Positions 24,986-32,377 of a DNA stretch of 64,000 nt are shown in pieces. Position 1 is the stretch's first letter. Each line of letters opens with the position of its first letter. The translations under genes and the position numbers were made by a program. Source of the stretch: Bradyrhizobium sp. 199 (GTDB lineage: Bacteria > Pseudomonadota > Alphaproteobacteria > Rhizobiales > Xanthobacteraceae); assembly GCF_023073355.1 (NCBI RefSeq), contig NZ_JADPJI010000002.1, positions 992,001 to 1,056,000 on the forward strand, read 5' to 3'. A model generated the notes under the pieces. It worked only from the letters and a program-made list of their open reading frames with translations, made no database searches and was not told the origin of the DNA.

Positions 24986-26101
24986 CTAAACAACGATGCT
25001 CAGCCGCTTCGCCGCCCGCGTGATCCCCGTGTAAAGCCACCGTGCCCGGCTCTCCTGAAACGCAAAGCTCTCGTCGAACAGCACGACGTCGTCCCATTGC
25101 GAGCCCTGCGACTTGTGCACGGTGAGCACGTAGCCGTAGTCAAACTCGTCATAGGGCTTGCGCTGCTCCCAGGCGATCTGCTCGACGCCGCCCTCGAAGC
25201 AATCGGCGCGCACCGAGACCTTGGTCACCTTGTGGCCGAAATCCTCGTCCGGCGACAGTCGCATGGACAGAATGCGCGATTTCGAGCGCGAGGTGTTGCG
25301 CGACTTCACCCGCCACAGGCCGCCGTTGAACAGGCCTTTCTTGCGGTTGTTGCGCAGGCACACCAGCTTGTCGCCGGCGACCGGAAAGACGTCCTCGATG
25401 TTCTGGCGCTGGCGCACGCGCATATTGTAGGCGCGCCGGGTATTGTTGCGGCCGACCAGGACCTGGTCCGCGCTCATGACCCGGTCAGGGTCGAGCTCTT
25501 TGCGCGACACCACCTCGCTCTCGCCGTAGCGGCCGATGTCGAGCTCGCGGCCCTCGCGGACATCCATCGACATCCGTACGATCGGATCGTCCTGGGCCTG
25601 GCGGTGCACCTCGGTCAGCATCGCGTCCGGTTCGGTATTGGTGAAGAAGCCGCCGCCCTGGATCGGCGGCAGCTGCGCGGGATCGCCCAACACCAGCAGC
25701 GGACAGTCGAACGACATCAGGTCGCGCCCGAGTTCTGCGTCGACCATCGAGCATTCGTCGATCACGATCAGCTTCGCCTTCGAGGCGGGCGCGTCGTCCC
25801 ACAATTCGAAGCTCGGCTGCTCCTCGCCGGATTCGCGGGTACGGTAGATCAGCGAATGGATGGTGGAGGCCTCGTCGCAACCCTTGTTGCGCATGACCAG
25901 GGCGGCCTTGCCGGTGAAGGCGGCAAATTTCACCTCGCCGTCGACACCGTCGGCGATATGCCGCGCCAGCGTGGTCTTGCCCGTGCCGGCAAAGCCGAAC
26001 AGCCGGAACACCGGCGGCGTGCCGTTGCGGCCGGGTTTTGCCTTGAGCCAGTCGCCAACGGCTTTGAGCGCGGCATCCTGATGCGGGGTGAATGTGGCCA
26101 T
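24986..26101 (-). CDS. ATP-dependent RecD-like DNA helicase (SF1)
   Basis: 371 residues from the ATG at 26101 (MATFTPHQDAALKAVGDWL). Motifs in order: Walker A GFAGTGKTT, Ib-like AFTGKAALVM, motif II VIDECSMVD, motif III LLVLGDPAQLPPI, motif IV-like LVGRNNTRRAYN, motif V LTVHKSQGSQWDDVV and motif VI LYTGITRAAKRL. This is a stand-alone Dda/RecD2-type 5'-3' helicase without RecBC partners, probably active in repair or replication restart. It is short for RecD2 because the N-terminal extension is absent. A longer start at 26140 is possible; the chosen start is where homology to the Q-motif begins. Confidence 0.9.
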   Translation of the reverse strand: MATFTPHQDAALKAVGDWLKAKPGRNGTPPVFRLFGFAGTGKTTLARHIADGVDGEVKFAAFTGKAALVMRNKGCDEASTIHSLIYRTRESGEEQPSFELWDDAPASKAKLIVIDECSMVDAELGRDLMSFDCPLLVLGDPAQLPPIQGGGFFTNTEPDAMLTEVHRQAQDDPIVRMSMDVREGRELDIGRYGESEVVSRKELDPDRVMSADQVLVGRNNTRRAYNMRVRQRQNIEDVFPVAGDKLVCLRNNRKKGLFNGGLWRVKSRNTSRSKSRILSMRLSPDEDFGHKVTKVSVRADCFEGGVEQIAWEQRKPYDEFDYGYVLTVHKSQGSQWDDVVLFDESFAFQESRARWLYTGITRAAKRLSIVV

Positions 26102-26195
26102 GTCTGCTTTGAGAAAGGGCGAAATCGACCGATTCGCCATCCCCAAAGCTAACCATTCGCACCATGGGTTCAAGCGCAGGGACGCCGTATCTCTT

Positions 26196-26325
26196 GGCCA
26201 TCCTTCGAGACGCCCGCCTTCGGCGGCCCCTCAGGATGAGGACGGAGTTCGGGCTGCAGTTTCAGAAGGCCAAAATGCCGCTTTGCCTCACCCTTCAGGA
26301 GGACGCGGTCCAGCTGCCTTGATTA
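26196..26325. repeat. palindromic intergenic repeat, family A, second copy
   Basis: CCATCCTTCGAGACGCCCGC with CCTCAGGATGAGGACGGAG, and a degenerate inverted half near CCTCACCCTTCAGGAGGACG. Related to 4681-4800. The remaining part of the 26102-26491 gap holds no recognisable gene. Confidence 0.55.
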
Positions 26326-26491
26326 GATCAACCGGGTCCGGAGCGAACGCAGTTGCCCGCCGCACCATCAGCGTTGCGTTGATCGTGCGCGAGCCCAGGC
26401 GATGTCCGCGCGGCGGAATTGGGACTTCGTAGACAGCGCCGACGCGCGCATTAAGATGGCGTCAACAACAATAATGCGGGAGAGCGACGCC

Positions 26492-27697
26492 ATGAAGTTC
26501 GGCATCTTCTACGAGCTGCAACTGCCGCGGCCCTGGGTGGCCGGCGACGAGCTCGCCCTCTACCAGAACGCGCTGTCGCAGATGGAGCTCGCCGACAAGC
26601 TCGGCTACGACCATGCCTGGGTGGTCGAGCATCACTTCCTCGAGGAATATTCGCACTCGCCGTCGCCGGAATCCTTCCTCGCCGCGGCGAGCCAGCGCAC
26701 CAAGACCATCCGGCTCGGCCACGGCATCCTCCAGCTCACCACCAATCATCCGGCCCGGGTCGCCGAGCGTGTCGCGGTGCTGGATCTGCTCTCGAACGGC
26801 CGCTGCGAGTTCGGTATGGGCGAGAGCGCGTCCATTACCGAACTCACCCCGTTCGGCCGCGACATGGAGACCAAGAAGGAGGTGTTCGAGGAGGCCGTGG
26901 CGGCGATCTTCCCGATGTTCAGGGACGCCGGCTCCGAGCATCACGGCAAATATTTCGACATCCCCTTGCGCAACGTGGTGCCCAAGCCCGTGCAGAAGCC
27001 GCATCCGCCGCTCTGGATGGCCTGCTCGCAATTGCCGACCATCGAGCGCGCCGGCCGCCACGGTTTTGGCGCGCTCGGCTTCCAGTTCGTCAGCGCCGAC
27101 GCCGCCCATGCCTGGGTGCACGCCTATTACAACGCCATGACCAAGCGGCTCCACAAGCTCGCGGACTACGAGATCAACCCGAACATGGCGCTGGTGTCGT
27201 TCTTCATGTGCGCCAGGACCGACGAGGAGGCGCGTGCGCGTGCCGACGGCGCCACCTTCTTCCAGTTCGCGCTGCGCTTCTACGGCGCCTCGCAGAACCG
27301 CCAGCGGCCCGCGCCCTACACCGTCAACATGTGGGACGAGTACAACAAGTGGAAGCGCGACAATCCCCAGGCGCAGGAGGCGGCCCTGCGCGGCGGCCTG
27401 ATCGGCTCGCCCGAGACGATCCGAAAGAAGCTGAAGCGGTTCCAGTCCTCGCACATCGACCAGGTCATCTTGCTCAACCAGGCCGGCAAGAACAGCCACG
27501 AGCACATCTGCGAATCGCTCGAGCTGTTCGGCCGCGAGGTGATGCCGGAGTTCCAGAACGACCCGGCGCAGGAAGCGTGGAAGAGGAGCGTGATGAGCGG
27601 CGAGACCAAGCTGGAGGAGATCGACACCGAGGCTTTTACGGATCGCTACGGCAAGCTGGCCATCAACGTCGCGGAGGGCAAGGCGGCGGTGGGGTAG
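26492..27697 (+). CDS. LLM class flavin-dependent oxidoreductase
   Basis: 401 residues from the ATG at 26492 (MKFGIFYELQLPRPW), with GGGAGAG upstream. It has the luciferase-like TIM barrel signs: DHAWVVEHHFLEEYSHSP, IRLGHGILQLTTNHPARVAE, GRCEFGMGESASITELTPFG and the C-terminal LIGSPETIRKKLKRFQSS. It uses FMNH2 or F420 to oxidise an unknown organic substrate; no reductase partner is adjacent. The family is the 400-residue group of bacterial luciferase-like monooxygenases. Confidence 0.88.
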   Translation: MKFGIFYELQLPRPWVAGDELALYQNALSQMELADKLGYDHAWVVEHHFLEEYSHSPSPESFLAAASQRTKTIRLGHGILQLTTNHPARVAERVAVLDLLSNGRCEFGMGESASITELTPFGRDMETKKEVFEEAVAAIFPMFRDAGSEHHGKYFDIPLRNVVPKPVQKPHPPLWMACSQLPTIERAGRHGFGALGFQFVSADAAHAWVHAYYNAMTKRLHKLADYEINPNMALVSFFMCARTDEEARARADGATFFQFALRFYGASQNRQRPAPYTVNMWDEYNKWKRDNPQAQEAALRGGLIGSPETIRKKLKRFQSSHIDQVILLNQAGKNSHEHICESLELFGREVMPEFQNDPAQEAWKRSVMSGETKLEEIDTEAFTDRYGKLAINVAEGKAAVG

Positions 27698-28144
27698 GGC
27701 GTGGACGCGTCGGCGAACGACGCCAGCCTATGCAGCTGTAAGCCGCCACCGATGATCAACGCATCCATGCGGCGGTCTGCCGCGGAGCAGACGAGCTTTC
27801 TCGGCTTCAAACATTGATCTGACAACCATTGCAACGTTTTCCCACTTTCCGCGTTCGGGAAGAGGTGGTGCCATCTGCGTCCTCTGACGCAATTGCGCGT
27901 GAGCCTGCCGCGATCAAGTCGCAGGCGGCACTGTCGGGGCGGCGATGATGCCCCGTGGCCTGATTACGGCCGGTACACACGCGCCGCGCATGATCGCCCC
28001 ATACGCATATCCGGCTGTCACCTTCGCTCTGCATTGCCCCTCCTGCTCGCTCGTCGCCACCAGCAGCCGCAAGCTGCGAGGAACGATTCACCAAAGCGTG
28101 AGTTCGTCTTCGAAATCCAAGAAGCGCAGCAAGAGGGTATTGCG
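27698..28144. other. intergenic region upstream of the membrane-stress operon
   Basis: 447 bases, slightly poorer in G+C than its flanks by eye. Open frames lack protein character. The informative piece is the sigma-EcfG-type box at 28080-28104. A weak ribosome site (AGAGGG) lies just before the ATG at 28145. Confidence 0.5.
28080..28104 (+). promoter_or_regulatory. sigma-EcfG-type promoter box of the membrane-stress operon
   Basis: GGAAC at 28080-28084, 16 bases, AGTT at 28101-28104. It is the same form as the boxes at 19678-19702 and 31815-31839 (consensus GGAAC-N16/17-CGTT). It lies 41 bases before the DUF3618 start codon and would drive the four-gene operon in the general stress response. 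Confidence 0.55.
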
Positions 28145-29104
28145 ATGACACGATCAGTGGAGGAGTTAAGGCGCGAGTCCGAGCGCAGCCGCGCCGAACT
28201 GGCATCAACGGTAAGCCGATTGAAGGACCAGATTTCGGACACCGCCGACGACATTCGCCACAAGGTGTCGCCGCAGCACATCAAAACCGAAGTCAGCGAA
28301 TATGTCAGCCACAAGACCCAGAGTTGGGTCGAAGGACTGAAGCAACAGATCATGGACAATCCGATGGGCGCAGTGGCTGCGGGCGCCGCGGTGGGAGTTC
28401 CGTTGCTGCGGATGGCGCGAGGTGTGCCGTTGCCACTTCTCATGATCGGGGCCGGGCTTGCCTTGACGTCCAAGACGGTGCGCGATCGCGCTGTAGACGC
28501 CGCCGGCCCAGTCATGGACCAAGCGGGCCGGATGCTCGAGGAGGTGACCGAGGGCGCCCGAGATATGCAGGGCGACGCCAGAGAGAGGCTATCTTCCGTT
28601 CAAAGCCGAGCCGCAGGGATGGCTGGTGATGTGCAGGAGCAGGCTGCCGGTCTCGCCGCAGATCTGCGGGAGAGCGCGGCGCGGGCCGCCAATTTCGCAA
28701 GTGAAAAGCTCAGGAGCGGCATGGATGCAACCAAGGATGCCGCTGCGAGCGCGCCCGATCAGGCGCGTCAGACCATCGGCGACAATGCCGCCCTGATCGG
28801 AGGGCTGGGCATCGCGATCGGCGCCATCCTCGCCGCAGCTCTGCCGGCGACGAAGGCTGAAGCGAAGGTGATGGGCCGGGCGAGCGATGGGGTGAAGCAG
28901 GCTGCGGCCGCTGCGGCGCAATCCGGATTCGAGGCCGCGAAGGACATGACACATTCGGCAGCCGATGCTGCGTCGCAGAAGGTGGCCGGTGCCGATCTCG
29001 GCGAACATGCCAGCCGCATGACGCAGAACATGGCTGACACGATGAAAGAGGCTGCCGACGAGGTGGTCAAAGCTGCCTTTAGCCCTTCCCAAACCAACAC
29101 TTGA
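28145..29104 (+). CDS. DUF3618 domain-containing membrane-associated protein
   Basis: 319 residues from the ATG at 28145 (MTRSVEELRRESERSRAEL), the classical DUF3618 beginning (coil of RAELASTVSRLKDQISDT). Two hydrophobic segments follow: GAVAAGAAVGVPLLRMARGVPLPLLMIGAGLAL near residues 75-105 and IGGLGIAIGAILAAALPAT near residue 220. The rest is long Ala/Glu/Gln-rich amphipathic helix with LEA-like repeats (AAGMAGDVQEQAAGLAADL). First gene of a four-gene operon; likely an envelope-stress protein. The longer frame upstream to 27893 is not coding. Confidence 0.82.
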   Translation: MTRSVEELRRESERSRAELASTVSRLKDQISDTADDIRHKVSPQHIKTEVSEYVSHKTQSWVEGLKQQIMDNPMGAVAAGAAVGVPLLRMARGVPLPLLMIGAGLALTSKTVRDRAVDAAGPVMDQAGRMLEEVTEGARDMQGDARERLSSVQSRAAGMAGDVQEQAAGLAADLRESAARAANFASEKLRSGMDATKDAAASAPDQARQTIGDNAALIGGLGIAIGAILAAALPATKAEAKVMGRASDGVKQAAAAAAQSGFEAAKDMTHSAADAASQKVAGADLGEHASRMTQNMADTMKEAADEVVKAAFSPSQTNT

Positions 29105-29114
29105 AGGAAACATC

Positions 29115-29795
29115 ATGAGCGATTTAGACCCCCACAACGTCACGCAATTTGCAAAGAACCAGGACAAAGGCGCCGCGAAGGACATCAAGGAACAGATTGG
29201 AGATGCCGGCGCGGAGATGAAGCAGCGCGCGGGTGACGCTTTCCGCGCATCGGCCGATCTTGCGCGAGACAAGTTCGGCGAGGCCGCAGATGCAGCAAAG
29301 GGCGTCGCGGACGGCACCGTCGACCAGATCCAGAGCCAGGCGCGCGAGCAGCAGCGATCGGGTGCCGATTTCGTCGAGCGCCTCGCGGACAACATCCGGG
29401 AGGCCGGCCGGGCTTTCGAGAGCGACGTGCCATTCGCGGCACGCGGCATCGATTCCGCCGCGGACTATGTCGAGGATGCCGCGCAGAAGATCCGGGACGG
29501 AAGCTTCCGGGACATCCTCGAAGGCGCAACCGATTTCGCCAAACGTCAGCCCGCGGCCTTTCTCGGTCTGTCTGTGCTCGCTGGTTTTGCCGCCGTGCGT
29601 TTCCTGAAAGCATCGGGTGGGCCATCGTCGTCCCCAGGGCAGCGCGACACCACTGGCAGTTCGTCACCGGGAAGCGGTCAGAAGGCGGGCGGGACCTCGT
29701 TTTCGGCCGGAGAACAACCCTGGTCTCAGGAGCCCGGGGGCCGCAACCCGCAGACGCAGCAAGCCTCAACCTCTCAGGGCAGCACCATACCATGA
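29115..29795 (+). CDS. LEA-like helical protein with one TM segment
   Basis: A 226-residue protein of unknown family. Residues about 30-150 are amphipathic helix rich in Ala, Asp and Lys (EMKQRAGDAFRASADLARDK, AADAAKGVADGTVDQIQ), like late-embryogenesis-abundant or apolipoprotein-type proteins that bind membranes under stress. A TM segment follows (AAFLGLSVLAGFAAVRFL, near residue 155), then a Ser/Gly/Gln-rich disordered tail. It starts 10 bases after the DUF3618 gene with AAGGAAA upstream and its stop overlaps the holin-like gene by 4 bases (ATGA). Confidence 0.7.
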   Translation: MSDLDPHNVTQFAKNQDKGAAKDIKEQIGDAGAEMKQRAGDAFRASADLARDKFGEAADAAKGVADGTVDQIQSQAREQQRSGADFVERLADNIREAGRAFESDVPFAARGIDSAADYVEDAAQKIRDGSFRDILEGATDFAKRQPAAFLGLSVLAGFAAVRFLKASGGPSSSPGQRDTTGSSSPGSGQKAGGTSFSAGEQPWSQEPGGRNPQTQQASTSQGSTIP

Positions 29796-30208
29796 GCATC
29801 GAGCGCGATATCACAACCAGCAAAAGTGAGTTCAGCGAGATCTCGACGTTGCTTGGCGATGCCATGTCGCAGTTCGCCAAGCTCTTCCAGAACGAGATGG
29901 ACCTGGCAAAGGCGGAGTTTGGTGACAAGCTTCAGAAGATCGGCGGCGCGCTCGGCCTGATCGTAGGCGGGGCCGTTTTGGTGATCCCGGCTATCGTCAT
30001 GGCCCTGTTCGCCCTGTCCGCCGCATTGATATCCGCGGGATGGTCGCAGCCGCTGTCATATCTGACGTCGGCAATCATCGCTGCGGCCATTGCCGCGGCG
30101 CTCGTCGCTGTCGGCATCAACCGGCTTGATATGCGTCAGCTGACCCCCCGCGAAACGATCGGGCAGCTCCAAAAAGACAGGGACACCGTGAAGGGAATGG
30201 TGCGATGA
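29792..30208 (+). CDS. phage holin III-like (DUF1469) membrane protein
   Basis: 138 residues. N-terminal helix LLGDAMSQFAKLFQNEMDLAKAE, then two TM segments (ALGLIVGGAVLVIPAIVMALFALSAALI and LTSAIIAAAIAAALVAVGIN) and a C-terminal QLTPRETIGQLQKDRD. This is the PF07332/DUF1469 pattern, named holin for a phage member but common in rhizobial stress operons. No phage genes are nearby. It overlaps the preceding and following genes by ATGA, so the three are translationally coupled. Confidence 0.83.
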   Translation: MSIERDITTSKSEFSEISTLLGDAMSQFAKLFQNEMDLAKAEFGDKLQKIGGALGLIVGGAVLVIPAIVMALFALSAALISAGWSQPLSYLTSAIIAAAIAAALVAVGINRLDMRQLTPRETIGQLQKDRDTVKGMVR

Positions 30209-30930
30209 GCAGCACAAAAACCGGCTTTATCGACAACCTGGTGACGGCTGCCCGGGACAACCCCCTCGCCGCCGCGCTGATCGGAGGCGGAGCGCTCTGG
30301 CTCTTGACCGGCGATCAGAGGCTGAAGACCGTGGCGCGGTCGGCGGCGGAGGCCGTCGCGCCTGTTGCCGATATCGGGACGAGTGGTTTCAGGTCCGCAG
30401 CATCTGCCGTCAAGCAGACCGTGGCGCCTCCGACCGCACCCGATATGGACGAGGACGGCTCGCTGGGTGTCGGAGAGACTCTGCGCGGCGCGAGCGCCGC
30501 CGCTTCCGACGCGGTCTCGCAAGCTGCCGACAGCGTCAGGGATAGGTTCGACGAGGGCGTCGCCTTCGCGCAGGAGCAGTTCAGCAAGCTTGGTAACAAG
30601 GACGCCATGAACAGCGCGAAATCGTCACTCGCAGACATGCTGGAACGGCAACCGCTCGTGCTTGGTGTCGTGGGCGTCGCGATTGGTGCCGCCGTCGCAG
30701 GCGCATTTCGCACCTCCGGGATCGAGAACCAGTATATCGGCGAAGTCAGCGACGAGGTGAAGGCTGACCTGAGCCGGCGCGCCGGTGCGGTCTCGCAGGC
30801 CCTGCGCGAAGCCTCGGACACGGTCGTCGCTGAAATCAGCGACACCGGCGCCGAGGTCGTGGACCGGGTCAAGCAAGCCGGCATGGATGCCGCGGCAGCT
30901 GCCCGGGCGGAGGTGAAGTCTCCCCAGTGA
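30205..30930 (+). CDS. membrane-associated helical protein of the stress operon
   Basis: A 241-residue protein of unknown family. It has a hydrophobic stretch near residues 18-37 (NPLAAALIGGGALWLLTG), a central Ala/Ser/Asp-rich helix, a second one (QPLVLGVVGVAIGAAVAGAF, near residue 150) and a C-terminal amphipathic coil (ADLSRRAGAVSQALREASDT). The NPLAAALIGGGALWLLTGD segment recurs in rhizobial DUF3618-operon proteins. Last gene of the operon, followed by a strong terminator. Likely acts at the inner membrane with the three upstream proteins. Confidence 0.72.
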   Translation: MSSTKTGFIDNLVTAARDNPLAAALIGGGALWLLTGDQRLKTVARSAAEAVAPVADIGTSGFRSAASAVKQTVAPPTAPDMDEDGSLGVGETLRGASAAASDAVSQAADSVRDRFDEGVAFAQEQFSKLGNKDAMNSAKSSLADMLERQPLVLGVVGVAIGAAVAGAFRTSGIENQYIGEVSDEVKADLSRRAGAVSQALREASDTVVAEISDTGAEVVDRVKQAGMDAAAAARAEVKSPQ

Positions 30931-30937
30931 GACGACA

Positions 30938-30968
30938 AAAAGGGGCGCGCTGACAGCGCGCCCCTTTT
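30938..30968 (+). terminator. rho-independent terminator of the membrane-stress operon
   Basis: AAAAGGGGCGCGC and GCGCGCCCCTTTT form a perfect 13-bp stem around TGACA. The A and T runs make it usable from both strands; the convergent GlsB gene ends at 31023. Confidence 0.88.
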
Positions 30969-31022
30969 GCTTGAGCGTGATCAGGCAGGCTTGCAAGCAA
31001 GCCGCTGCGCAGAAGTCGGCGT

Positions 31023-31286
31023 TTAGATCGCGCGCCGTTGTCGTCCGACGAAGAAACCATACACAAAGAGCACGATGATGGCGCCGACGACGGCACCAAT
31101 GAGCCCCGCGCCCTCCCCGGGACGGTACCAGCCAAGTGCTTGGCCAAGGTAGGTGGCAACAAAGGCGCCGACGATTCCGAGGATGGTCGTCAGGATGAAC
31201 CCTGAGGGTTCGTTGTCACCAGGCATGATGAACTTGGCGATCACCCCCGCGATAAAACCGATAATGATAGTCCAGATGATACTCAT
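31023..31286 (-). CDS. GlsB/YeaQ/YmgE family stress-response membrane protein
   Basis: An 87-residue inner-membrane protein with the family pattern of three hydrophobic segments: IIWTIIIGFIAGVIAKFIMPG, GFILTTILGIVGAFVATYLG and GLIGAVVGAIIVLFVYGF. The IAGVIAKFIMPGDNEPSG loop is diagnostic. Transglycosylase-associated (Tag) proteins of this kind are general-stress induced. It lies 42 bases downstream of the YidB-like gene, most likely in the same transcript driven by the box at 31815-31839. AAGGAG is before the ATG. Confidence 0.9.
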   Translation of the reverse strand: MSIIWTIIIGFIAGVIAKFIMPGDNEPSGFILTTILGIVGAFVATYLGQALGWYRPGEGAGLIGAVVGAIIVLFVYGFFVGRQRRAI

Positions 31287-31328
31287 TCTCCGCTCCTTCT
31301 GAATAAAACGACGGCGACGACACCAAGG

Positions 31329-31784
31329 CTACGAGCTCGGTATACGCCCCTCAGGCGTGTACTTGTCGACGGCCTGGGGAAGCTCGCGCGATAGCCTTGC
31401 GAGGATTTCCTCCTGCGAAAGCCCGGTTTCCTTCTCGAGCTTGTCCAGCACGTCGGGGCCGATGGCTTCCCGCAGCTGCGGGGGCGCGATATCCTTGTTG
31501 GGCCCTGAGCCCACCCAGGACTGAGCTGCGTCCCCTTGGCCATTTTGGTTGAATTTCTCCAGCAGCTCGCCGATTCCTCCCTGCAGGAGTCCTCCGACAC
31601 CTGCCCCGCTCAGCATACCCGTGAGATTGCCGAGCAGGCCGCCCAGCGGCTGTTGGGCATTGGCGGGTTCGAGAGATCCGGATCCCGGGCCTTTGAGCAA
31701 TTCCGCCAGCTTGTCTCGATTCTGATAACCGGCGATAGCGAGCAGTCCGAGAAGGGCGGTCATGGACGGCATTCCACGGCTCAT
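31329..31784 (-). CDS. YidB family protein (DUF937)
   Basis: 151 residues. A glycine-rich centre (PLGGLLGNLTGMLSGAGVGG) leads to the conserved C-terminal part: AQSWVGSGPNKDIAPPQLREA and then IGPDVLDKLEKETGLSQEEI, which is the YidB/DUF937 core (W-x-G-x-G-x-N, I-x-P-x-Q-L). Family role unclear; it is linked to stress. GGAG is 6 bases before the ATG. It is preceded by a sigma-EcfG-type box and followed by the GlsB gene. Confidence 0.85.
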   Translation of the reverse strand: MSRGMPSMTALLGLLAIAGYQNRDKLAELLKGPGSGSLEPANAQQPLGGLLGNLTGMLSGAGVGGLLQGGIGELLEKFNQNGQGDAAQSWVGSGPNKDIAPPQLREAIGPDVLDKLEKETGLSQEEILARLSRELPQAVDKYTPEGRIPSS

Positions 31785-31814
31785 CTGTCACTCCGTTAAA
31801 GATTGGACAGTTGG

Positions 31815-31839
31815 AACTCGGCTGATGCGGTTCTGTTCC
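31815..31839 (-). promoter_or_regulatory. sigma-EcfG-type promoter box of the yidB-glsB pair
   Basis: Minus strand GGAAC (31839-31835), 16 bases, AGTT (31818-31815), about 30 bases before the YidB-like start codon. It matches the box at 28080-28104 in every fixed position, and the two promoters face each other across the stress genes. Confidence 0.55.
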
Positions 31840-31897
31840 CGGCGGCCTTCTCAGCTTGCCGATCTGGCCAGTCAAATCGAATGGAAGACGCACGAAC

Positions 31898-32377
31898 CTA
31901 GTCCCAATATGGAATGGCCGGGCGGGCGATCATCAGCCAGAAGATCATCAGCACGGCTGCGAACGCCGGAAAGCCGAAGGCGAACCACGATCGGAAGAGA
32001 TGGTGATACCGGGCAGGCAGCTTGGTGTTTGTCGCAACCGCTGCGACGGCAAGATCGCGCATCTGCATCTGCATCCATACCACCGGCAGCCAGAAGGCGC
32101 CGGTCACCAGATAGAGCGCGATGGAGGCCGCAACCCAGCCCTCGCCGAGGGAATACCCGCTCGACCAGGCAAGCCATGTGCCGGTGATCGGCTGCAGGAT
32201 CACGGCGCTCGCCGTGAACAGGAAGTCAGCCAGCACCACGGTCCGCGCGACCCCCGCGATCTCGCGCGGGTCGCCGCGCAGATGCGCCACCAGCATGAAG
32301 AATGCGATGCCGGCACCAGTGCCGAGCAGGACGGCCGCACCGATGATGTGCGCCATCTTCACGAGGAAGTAGAGCAT
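31898..32377 (-). CDS. DUF2269 family integral membrane protein
   Basis: 159 residues from the ATG at 32377, with GGGAGGA 5 bases upstream. Four TM segments: FLVKMAHIIGAAVLLGTGAGIAFFML, TVVLADFLFTASAVILQPI, WVAASIALYLVTGAFWLPVVWM and FAFGFPAFAAVLMIFWLMI. The KMAHIIGAAVLLGTGAGIAFFM start is typical of DUF2269. It starts within the stop codon of the upstream SDR-DoxX gene (TGATG), so the two are translationally coupled and likely act together. Function unknown. Confidence 0.82.
   Translation of the reverse strand: MLYFLVKMAHIIGAAVLLGTGAGIAFFMLVAHLRGDPREIAGVARTVVLADFLFTASAVILQPITGTWLAWSSGYSLGEGWVAASIALYLVTGAFWLPVVWMQMQMRDLAVAAVATNTKLPARYHHLFRSWFAFGFPAFAAVLMIFWLMIARPAIPYWD

Noticed and set aside
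29792..30208. Prophage, suggested by the holin-like gene
   Set aside because: No lysozyme, capsid, tail or integrase genes nearby; DUF1469 proteins are common in rhizobial stress operons, and the gene is coupled to stress-type neighbours.
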